Source: Myxococcales bacterium (GTDB lineage: Bacteria; Myxococcota_A; UBA9160; SMWR01). From it: a DNA stretch of 17,073 bases. The notes under the pieces are model-generated. The model had not been told where the DNA came from, searched no databases, and saw nothing but the letters and a program-made list of their open reading frames with translations. Both the position numbers and the translations under genes were made by a program. Positions 1-6,287 of this stretch are shown piece by piece. The stretch is taken from positions 1-17,073 of the forward strand of contig JACZXC010000014.1 in NCBI GenBank assembly GCA_022571825.1, given 5' to 3'. The stretch's first letter is position 1. Each line of letters opens with the position of its first letter.

Positions 1-1
1 G

Positions 2-100
2 TCTCGCGTGCGCTCGGTCGAGATCGACCGCGAATTTCGCAAGAAAAAGGACGGCCTGACCCCGTCGGATCACGCGCCGGTTTTCGCGGATCTGGACTGA
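2..100 (+). CDS. xth: Exodeoxyribonuclease III (AP endonuclease), C-terminal fragment
   Basis: Only the last 32 codons are inside the window; the gene begins upstream of base 1. The visible peptide ends EFRKKKDGLTPSDHAPVFADLD. The SDHAPV block is the C-terminal signature of the exonuclease III / AP endonuclease family; its His is the general catalytic residue and the Asp helps bind metal. These enzymes nick DNA 5' of abasic sites and degrade 3' ends in base-excision repair. The stop codon lies 22 bp from the stop of the convergent CoA-transferase gene. The family is clear from the motif; the exact subfamily cannot be judged from so short a piece. Confidence 0.8.
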   Translation, partial: SRVRSVEIDREFRKKKDGLTPSDHAPVFADLD

Positions 101-122
101 GCCTGCGGGAGCAGTCGGCCTC

Positions 123-2519
123 CTAGCCCTCGTCGGGGGGGTCCTCGAGGACGCCGGCTTCGATCAGCTCTTGGATCTTCGCATCGGACAGTCCCAGCAA
201 CTCCGATGCGATCTGCCGCGTGTGTTCCCCCAGCTTGGGCGCCTGGAACACGATGGGGTCGGGGAGATCGGTTCCTCGAAACGCCGGACCTTCCAGAACC
301 ACCGGGCCGATCCCCGGCTGGTCGATGGGCTGAGGATAGCCGCGGGCGGCGAGATGCGGATCTTCGAAGTGGGTCCCGGCATGGGCGACCATGCCCGCGG
401 GCACGCCGTGGCTCTGGAGCGTCTCCATCACGTTTCGCGAGCTTCGCTTCGCCGTCCAATCCTCCAGCCGCCGGTCGATTCGGTCCCGCGCGCGAATCCT
501 CCCCTCGGTCGTCGCGAGCTCTGGGTCCTGGGCCCACGCCGGATCTCCGAGTGCGGTGCGGAGCCCTTGCCACTCGCTGTCGCTTCCGACGTTGACAACA
601 CACCAATCGTCCTCCCCCTCGCAGCGATAGCAGCCCCAGGGTGCACCGCGGGAGCTGGCGTTCCCGAGGGGCTTCACGCTGCCCGGGGCCAGGCTCTCCT
701 GGGCCAACAGATCGGCCAGCAGGGCGATGGCGGCCTCGAACTGCGCCGCGTCGGCGTGCAGACCGCGCCCGGAACGCCGGCGCTGGATCAGCCCGGCGAG
801 GACCACGAAGGCACCGAGGCGCCCGACGAAGTGGTCCGGGTACACATTGGTCGAACCGGCGGGCCGGTCCTCGTCCTCGGGGTAGTTCCAGAGGTGCTGC
901 ATGCCGCTGACCGGATGCGTGTTCGGTCCGTAACCGATCCAGTCCTTCCAGGGCCCGAAGGAGCCCACCATCTGGCTTGAGAAGGAGATGATCCGGGGAT
1001 TGAGTTCGTGAAGCGCCGTGGCTCCCAGCCCGAGTCGATCCATCACCCCGGTGCCGTTGTTCTCGATCACGACGTCGGCCATGCAAACCAGGCGTTTGAT
1101 CAGTTCGCGACCTTGCTCGGTCTTGAGATTGACGCCGAAGCCGAGCTTGCTTCGGCTCGATGACGCGAAGGGGGGATTCATGTAGGTGCCGAGGATGGTC
1201 CGAATGAAGTCCGGGGCCTGGCGGGTCTCGATCTTGATGACCTCGGCTCCGTATTCTGCCAGCAGTCGGCCCACCTCGACCCCCACCGCGCCCACGCCGA
1301 AGTCGAGTACCCGGAGTCCCTCGAGGGGGTGGGCGCCGGTTGAAGCGTCAGAATCCGTCGCCTCGAATCCATCGGTGATGGCGTCGTCGTCGTTTTCTCC
1401 CAGCAGTGGCGGTCCCGTCCGGGGGCCCATGCGTTCGCCGTCGATGGTGAAGAACCCCGACTGAACTTCGGCCTCCACGCCCTTCGCCACTTCGAGTCGA
1501 CGGAAGCTGCCTCGCTCCAGGGTGTGCTCGTTCGAGAGGACCTCGGACGGCCTGAGCAGTGGAGTGGCCGGGATCCCGCGGGATTGGGCCTCCCGGGCGA
1601 CGTCGACTTTCTTCTGGTCCCGGAAGAAGCCCTCGATGGCGGGAACGATGACGTCCATCTTCATCAGGCGGGCGACGAATGCGTTGAGTGCCGGGTCGCG
1701 GAGCTCTTCTGGATTTCCGATCCAGTTCAGCAGGGCGCGCCAGTGGTGCTCGACGAGAATGATCATTCGAATGTAGCCGTCCGCACAGCGATACAGGGTG
1801 TAGATGCCGGCGCCCGCTCGGGCACCGCTGTTCTTCATGACCGAATAGCTCGGCAGGGCCCAGTCGCTGAGGTTGGCCACGGACTCCATCACCGAGACGT
1901 CGATGTGCTGACCGCGTTGGGTTCGAAGTCGTTTGAAGACGGCGAGCAGAGTGGCGTACGCTGCGGTGGCCCCCGTGGCGTCGTAGGCGAGGGCGCCCGG
2001 AGCCACGAGCGGCGGCTTTGCGAAGATCCCCGCGCGGTGCATCATGCCGCCCATCGCGAATCCGATCATGTCGGTGCCGCGATAGTCACGATAGGGGCCG
2101 GTCTGGCCGAAATCGGTGATCGACACCAGAACCAGCTTGGGATAGCGCTCGCAGAGGGCTCTGGGATGGAGTTCATGTCTCGCCAGGGTGCCGGGGGCGT
2201 AGGACTCGATCAAGACGTCGGCCGAGTCCAGGAGTTCGTGGAGCCGCTCCCGTCCGGAGGGGGTGGCGATGTCGAGGGTAGTACCCCGCTTCCCGGCGTT
2301 CCGCACCGCGAAGTACAGGCTCGCCGGGCGATTCGGGGCGCCGTTTCGGACGCCCGACCGGTCGATCTGTGGGACGAAGGGCGGTAGCCGCCGCGAGATC
2401 GCGCCCTCCGGCGGTTCGACCCGGACGACGTCTGCCCCCAGGTCGGCGAGGAGTCGCCCACACAGTTCGCCTTTCTCGTCGGCCAGATCGACAACCCGGA
2501 TTCCGTCGAGCGGTCGCAT
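123..2519 (-). CDS. Two-domain class III (CaiB/BaiF family) CoA-transferase
   Basis: A 798-residue protein made of two complete CaiB/BaiF CoA-transferase modules in tandem, about residues 1-385 and 398-790. These enzymes move CoA between carboxylic acids through an enzyme-bound acyl anhydride on an Asp. Each half begins with the family's N-terminal strand (LDGIRVVDLA, then LEGLRVLDFG) and each keeps a candidate catalytic Asp: D180 in ALAYDATGA and D562 in VYPDHFVG. Single-domain members are about 400 aa, so this is a duplication-fusion. The two halves are quite diverged, so each may bind a different acid or only one may be active. The start chosen is the ATG at 2519, directly before LDGIRVV, preceded by GAGGGG; an in-frame ATG 20 codons upstream gives an unlikely N-terminus. 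The substrate is not predictable. Confidence 0.9.
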   Translation of the reverse strand: MRPLDGIRVVDLADEKGELCGRLLADLGADVVRVEPPEGAISRRLPPFVPQIDRSGVRNGAPNRPASLYFAVRNAGKRGTTLDIATPSGRERLHELLDSADVLIESYAPGTLARHELHPRALCERYPKLVLVSITDFGQTGPYRDYRGTDMIGFAMGGMMHRAGIFAKPPLVAPGALAYDATGATAAYATLLAVFKRLRTQRGQHIDVSVMESVANLSDWALPSYSVMKNSGARAGAGIYTLYRCADGYIRMIILVEHHWRALLNWIGNPEELRDPALNAFVARLMKMDVIVPAIEGFFRDQKKVDVAREAQSRGIPATPLLRPSEVLSNEHTLERGSFRRLEVAKGVEAEVQSGFFTIDGERMGPRTGPPLLGENDDDAITDGFEATDSDASTGAHPLEGLRVLDFGVGAVGVEVGRLLAEYGAEVIKIETRQAPDFIRTILGTYMNPPFASSSRSKLGFGVNLKTEQGRELIKRLVCMADVVIENNGTGVMDRLGLGATALHELNPRIISFSSQMVGSFGPWKDWIGYGPNTHPVSGMQHLWNYPEDEDRPAGSTNVYPDHFVGRLGAFVVLAGLIQRRRSGRGLHADAAQFEAAIALLADLLAQESLAPGSVKPLGNASSRGAPWGCYRCEGEDDWCVVNVGSDSEWQGLRTALGDPAWAQDPELATTEGRIRARDRIDRRLEDWTAKRSSRNVMETLQSHGVPAGMVAHAGTHFEDPHLAARGYPQPIDQPGIGPVVLEGPAFRGTDLPDPIVFQAPKLGEHTRQIASELLGLSDAKIQELIEAGVLEDPPDEG

Positions 2520-2549
2520 AGGGGTCCCCTCGGTTCTCGTTCCCGCCCC

Positions 2550-2579
2550 ACTGTACGGACTGCCGCGGAGTAGATTCAA
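2550..2579 (-). promoter_or_regulatory. Putative sigma70-type promoter of the CoA-transferase gene
   Basis: On the minus strand, TTGAAT (complement of 2574-2579) is followed after 18 bp by TACAGT (complement of 2550-2555). Transcription would start near 2543, leaving a leader of about 24 nt that holds the GAGGGG ribosome-binding site before the ATG at 2519. The match to TTGACA/TATAAT is 4 of 6 at each box. No equally good promoter was seen for the divergent + strand gene. Confidence 0.45.
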
Positions 2580-2643
2580 GCGCGCGCGGCCAGAATTCGC
2601 TCGATGTGACAGAATGGTCCCCTGCCGTCGATGGAGAGCCCCT

Positions 2644-3660
2644 GTGTCGACACTGAAGCTAGGTCTGCAGCTCGGCTACTGGGGCGCCCAGCGCCCCGAT
2701 GACCTGGTCCCGATCGCACAAGAGGCCGAACGCCTCGGCTTCGACTCGGTCTGGACCGCCGAAGCCTGGGGCTCGGACGCGTTCACCCCGCTGGCGTGGA
2801 TCGGCGCCCACACCACACGGATCCGACTCGGAACCTCGGTTGTTCAGCTCTCGGCGCGCACGCCGACGGCGACGGCCATGGCGGCGCTCACCCTCGACCA
2901 CCTGTCCAACGGGCGGGTCATTCTCGGATTGGGGGTCTCGGGCCCCCAGGTGGTCGAGGGCTGGTACGGTCAACCGTTCTCGAAGCCCCTGGCGCGCACC
3001 CGCGAATACATCGACGTGATTCGCCAGGTTCTGCGCCGGGATGCACCGGTCACCAATCCGGGCGAACACTACCCGCTTCCCTACACCGGTGCGGGCTCCT
3101 GGGGCATGGGAAAGCCGCTCCGCTCGATCACCCATCCGTTGCGGGCGGACGTACCGATCTTCCTGGGCGCCGAGGGCCCCAAGAACGTCGCTCTCGCGGC
3201 GGAGATCGCCGATGGATGGCTCCCGCTCTACTATTCGCCCTACCGGAACGAGGTCTACGCCAAGTCCCTCGCCGAGGCGAAGCCCGGCTTCGAGATCGCC
3301 CAGTTCGTGATGGTCCAGATCAACGACGACGTGGAGGCGGCGCTGATGCCCGTGAAGTCGATGCTGGGCTTCTACATCGGCGGCATGGGCTCCAAGAAGC
3401 GAAACTTTCACCTCGAGCTCATGAGTCGCATGGGCTTCGAGGCCGAGGCCCACAAGATCCAGGAGCTCTTTTTCGAGGGGAAGCGGGCCGAGGCGATCGC
3501 GGTGGTTCCCGATCAATTCGCCGACGAGATCTCGCTGGTCGGACCCGTCGAGCGAATCCGCGATCGTCTCGAAGCCTGGAAGGAGACTCCGGTGACCGGG
3601 CTGCTTCTGGCCAACCGCGACCCCGAGACCCTGCGCACCATGGCGGAACTCGTGAGCTAG
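2644..3660 (+). CDS. LLM-class F420-dependent oxidoreductase (Rv3520c-like)
   Basis: A 338-residue luciferase-like (TIM-barrel) oxidoreductase. The N-terminus (LKLGLQLGYWGAQ), AEAWGSDAFTPLAW, RIRLGTSVVQLSARTPTATA and GLGVSGPQVVEGWYGQ closely resemble the mycobacterial Rv3520c family, predicted to use coenzyme F420; HPLRADVPIFLGAEGPKNV is also family-typical. Such enzymes transfer hydride between F420 (or FMN) and an organic substrate in the cytosol; the physiological substrate is unknown. The GTG at 2644 is chosen because GGAGAG (2633-2638) sits 5 nt upstream and it begins the conserved N-terminal strand; an upstream ATG would add an unrelated, Arg-rich peptide. The gene is divergent from the CoA-transferase gene. 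F420 use is inferred from family resemblance only. Confidence 0.88.
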   Translation: MSTLKLGLQLGYWGAQRPDDLVPIAQEAERLGFDSVWTAEAWGSDAFTPLAWIGAHTTRIRLGTSVVQLSARTPTATAMAALTLDHLSNGRVILGLGVSGPQVVEGWYGQPFSKPLARTREYIDVIRQVLRRDAPVTNPGEHYPLPYTGAGSWGMGKPLRSITHPLRADVPIFLGAEGPKNVALAAEIADGWLPLYYSPYRNEVYAKSLAEAKPGFEIAQFVMVQINDDVEAALMPVKSMLGFYIGGMGSKKRNFHLELMSRMGFEAEAHKIQELFFEGKRAEAIAVVPDQFADEISLVGPVERIRDRLEAWKETPVTGLLLANRDPETLRTMAELVS

Positions 3661-3745
3661 GAGGCCGAGACCTGCTACTTCCGCGGCCTTCGGCCTTGGA
3701 GGCCTCCACGCAGCGGTCTCAGCGACAGCGTTCAGGGAGCATGGA

Positions 3746-3765
3746 AGTCGGCCCCTCGGCCGACT
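3746..3765. terminator. Perfect 8-bp inverted repeat between convergent genes, possible terminator
   Basis: AGTCGGCC (3746-3753) and GGCCGACT (3758-3765) form a perfect 8-bp stem with a 4-nt loop. It lies in the 183-bp gap (3661-3843) between the stops of the LLM oxidoreductase and the sulfatase-fold lipoprotein, so it could stop transcription from both sides. No T-tract follows on either strand, so it would be an atypical or Rho-assisted terminator. A second, weaker inverted repeat, AGGCCGA (3662-3668) / TCGGCCT (3690-3696), lies just after the oxidoreductase stop. Nothing else coding was seen in this gap. Confidence 0.4.
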
Positions 3766-3843
3766 GGGCTCTCTCCTCTTCCGAAGGCGAGCGCGAGGCC
3801 CGGCCGAGCGAGCGAGAATGCCCCGCAGCCGATGAGCCCTGGG

Positions 3844-5307
3844 CTATCGGATGTAGCCGAGCTCCCGCAGACGCCGCGCCGACTCGGAGTCGAGATCGTC
3901 GAAGGCCGCGGGTCGTCCCGAATTCGACTGAAGTTCGGCCGGCAGCGGTGGCTCGCCTCCGGCCCGCTCGACGAACCCGTCGAGGAGCGCGCGAAGCCGA
4001 TGCTCGATCTCGGCCGAGTCCGGCGTGCCCGCCAGGTTGCGCAGCTCCTCCGGATCCCGCGCCAGATCGAACAGCGCGTGGCGGCCACTCGATGACCACA
4101 CGAAACGCCAATCCCCCGCTTCCACCGAGCGCAATCGGTGCAGGTACGGCTCGAAAATCTCCCGTTTCGCCTCGAGGGCGTCCGGAGAGAAGAGATCCAG
4201 GACCTGGAGGGGGTAGTAGTACTCGGCGAAGATCGGATGCTCGCCCGGGTCTCCCAGGATGTCGCGCCCGGAGATTGCGCCGGTGGGGGGCTCGATGCCG
4301 CACTGGCGAAGCACGGTGGCGAAGAGGTCGACCAGGCCGACGGGTTCGGATCGCACCTCGCCGGCGCGACGACCGTCGGGAAGGATCAGGATCAGCGGAA
4401 TCCGCACGGTCGTTCGGTACAGACTGAACACGTGACGAAAGTGACCGTGATCGCCGATGTTCTCGCCGTGGTCCGAGGTGATCACCAACAGGGTGTCGTC
4501 GGCGTGGCCGGACCGCTCCAAGCTGTCCACCAGGGCTCCGACCAGCGCGTCGACGCGGGCCACCTCGCCGTCGTACAGGTCGTTCAGCACGGCGAACTCC
4601 CGGGCCGAGATCGAGCCCGGGTCCAGGTAGTAGCCGGCGGCGTTGCGTCGGAGAGTGGATCGCACCAGGGCGGGATCCGTATCCGGCGACAGGAACTGCG
4701 ATCGATGCGGTTCCGGCGGCGCATAGGGACCATGCGGTTCGATGTAGTTCGCGAACACGAAGAAAGGCCGATCGGGCTCGAGGCCCGCCAGGAATCGGGT
4801 CACGGCTCCGAGGTTCGGGTGGAGATACGGATCGGGGTCGCGCTCCTCGTTGTCCCTCCAGGTCTCGACGAATGTGTCGAAGCCGCGGTCGAGTCCGGTC
4901 CTCGGGCCCACCAGGGGGTTGTCCGAGGCGGCGAAGGTCGCGTAGCCATGGGCCCCCAGGATCTCGGCCAGGGTCGACGCGCTGCCCGTGAGGCGAACGT
5001 GCTCCTGGGTCGCGCCGTGGAGAATCGGAAACAGTCCCGTGAACAGCGACGCGTGGGCAGGCACCGTCCAGCTCGAGGTGGAGGAGGCGTTCTCGAACCG
5101 GACGCCGCGAGCGCACAGCGCGTCGATGTGGGGCGTCGTGGGCCTCTCGTAGCCGTAGCAGGAGACGCGGTCGGCGCGGAGGGTGTCGATGACGACGATC
5201 AGCACGTTGGGGCGTGGGCCCGTCGATGCGGTGCAGCCGGCCAACGCCAGCACCAGCGCCCGTGCGAATACCGCCGTCAGACGCCCGACGCGCAGCCGAC
5301 CCGACAT
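3844..5307 (-). CDS. Sulfatase/alkaline-phosphatase-fold lipoprotein
   Basis: A 487-residue protein with a short basic N-terminus, a hydrophobic stretch and a lipobox LAGC (Cys25), so probably a membrane-anchored lipoprotein facing the periplasm. The body is of the sulfatase (PF00884) fold: NVLIVVIDTLRAD with metal-ligand Asp41, SSWTVPAHASLFTG at the nucleophile position (Thr81), EPHGPY (His192), and the metal-binding TSDHGE (Asp279, His280). It ends in SARRLRELGYIR, a C-terminus common among such proteins. The classic sulfatase C/S-x-P-x-R site that is oxidised to formylglycine is replaced by T-V-P-A-H, so a Thr nucleophile acting on phosphate esters, or an as yet unassigned activity, is as likely as sulfate-ester hydrolysis. 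The ATG at 5307 is supported by the signal peptide it gives. It is divergent from the thioesterase gene, 110 bp away. Confidence 0.85.
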   Translation of the reverse strand: MSGRLRVGRLTAVFARALVLALAGCTASTGPRPNVLIVVIDTLRADRVSCYGYERPTTPHIDALCARGVRFENASSTSSWTVPAHASLFTGLFPILHGATQEHVRLTGSASTLAEILGAHGYATFAASDNPLVGPRTGLDRGFDTFVETWRDNEERDPDPYLHPNLGAVTRFLAGLEPDRPFFVFANYIEPHGPYAPPEPHRSQFLSPDTDPALVRSTLRRNAAGYYLDPGSISAREFAVLNDLYDGEVARVDALVGALVDSLERSGHADDTLLVITSDHGENIGDHGHFRHVFSLYRTTVRIPLILILPDGRRAGEVRSEPVGLVDLFATVLRQCGIEPPTGAISGRDILGDPGEHPIFAEYYYPLQVLDLFSPDALEAKREIFEPYLHRLRSVEAGDWRFVWSSSGRHALFDLARDPEELRNLAGTPDSAEIEHRLRALLDGFVERAGGEPPLPAELQSNSGRPAAFDDLDSESARRLRELGYIR

Positions 5308-5314
5308 GGCGGCG

Positions 5315-5320
5315 ATGCTA
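5315..5320 (-). promoter_or_regulatory. Possible -10 element of the sulfatase-fold lipoprotein gene
   Basis: TAGCAT on the minus strand (complement of 5315-5320) lies 7 bp upstream of the ATG at 5307, so transcription would begin at or next to the start codon (a leaderless or nearly leaderless mRNA). No Shine-Dalgarno sequence was seen for this gene, which fits. No -35 match was found. Confidence 0.22.
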
Positions 5321-5385
5321 GCGCGGGACCGCCGGGGACCCCGTCGAGGACGGGACCTCCGACCGGGCCTGGTCGAGCTCGCTGC

Positions 5386-5391
5386 TATGCT
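5386..5391 (+). promoter_or_regulatory. Possible -10 element of the thioesterase gene
   Basis: TATGCT matches TATAAT at 4 of 6 positions and lies 26 bp upstream of the GTG start at 5418, leaving room for the CGGAGG ribosome-binding site at 5405-5410. No convincing -35 hexamer precedes it, so the call is weak. The same hexamer, TATGCT, occurs upstream of valS on the minus strand at 8996-9001. Confidence 0.28.
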
Positions 5392-5417
5392 GCGCGCCGC
5401 GACGCGGAGGAATTCAC

Positions 5418-6287
5418 GTGACGGAGGGCGCGGGGTCGGGCGACGCGCCGCTGGCCCGACTGCTGGAGTGCCTCGACCTGGACACCCTCGACCGCGATCT
5501 CTTCCTCGGGGATCCGGGGAAGGGCGAAGGTCGCCTGTTCGGCGGAATGGTGGCGGCGCAATGCGTGATCGCCGCGGGTCGGACGGTCGCGTCCGAGCGC
5601 AGGCTCCACTCCCTTCACAGCTACTTTCTGCGTCCGGGGCGCCACGACCGGCCGATTCGGATGGTGGTCGACCGCATTCGAGAGGGCCGCAGCTTCACCA
5701 CCCGTCGGGTTCAGGCGTATCAGAGCGGCGAGGCCATCTTCACCATGTCGGCGAGCTTCACCCTCCCCGAGGAGGGAATCTCCCACCAGGAACCCATGCC
5801 GGATGCGCCGCCGCCGGATGGTCTTTCCGAGTGGGAAGAGATGCGCGCCCGCATGCAGGGGGTTCCGAAGCGCTCTTCGACCCACAGCAACGCGGTGGAG
5901 CTGCGGATGGTCGACCCGCCACCCTTCGAGCCGGGAGAGCGCAGCCCCGCCTATCAGCGCAGCTGGATGCGGGTCCGTGGAACCCTTCCCGAAGATCCCC
6001 TCGTCCACACCGCGCTCCTCGTCTATGCCACCGACCGCACCCTGCTGATGACGGCGGCGCGTCCCCATGGGCTCCCCTGGGGTCGCCGCATGAGCGCGAG
6101 CCTCGACCACACGGTCTGGATCCACCGGCCGGTCCTCTTCGACGACTGGATCTTCTTCGTGAGCGAGAGCCCCGTGGCCCACGCTGCCCGGGGTCTCATC
6201 TTCGGCGCGCTCTATCAGCCCGACGGGAACCGCCTGGCATCGGTGGCCCAGGAGGGCCTGATCCGGATGCTCGCAAAGAAGGACTAA
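5418..6287 (+). CDS. tesB: Acyl-CoA thioesterase II (TesB-like, double hotdog)
   Basis: A 289-residue protein, the length of E. coli TesB. It hydrolyses acyl-CoA to free acid and CoA in the cytosol. Recognisable blocks are GRLFGGMVAAQ (38-48), LHSLHSYFLRPG (63-74), DRIREGRSFTTRRVQAYQ (85-102) of the first hotdog, and LVYATDRTLL, SLDHTVWIHRP and SVAQEGLIR of the second. Asp206 and Gln278 match the Asp and Gln of the E. coli TesB active site (D204, Q278); the Thr of that triad appears to be Ser228 or a nearby residue here. The GTG at 5418 is chosen for the CGGAGG seven nt upstream. Its TAA overlaps the stop codon of the convergent valS gene. With the CoA-transferase and oxidoreductase it hints at acyl-CoA metabolism, but no shared operon exists. 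Confidence 0.92.
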   Translation: MTEGAGSGDAPLARLLECLDLDTLDRDLFLGDPGKGEGRLFGGMVAAQCVIAAGRTVASERRLHSLHSYFLRPGRHDRPIRMVVDRIREGRSFTTRRVQAYQSGEAIFTMSASFTLPEEGISHQEPMPDAPPPDGLSEWEEMRARMQGVPKRSSTHSNAVELRMVDPPPFEPGERSPAYQRSWMRVRGTLPEDPLVHTALLVYATDRTLLMTAARPHGLPWGRRMSASLDHTVWIHRPVLFDDWIFFVSESPVAHAARGLIFGALYQPDGNRLASVAQEGLIRMLAKKD

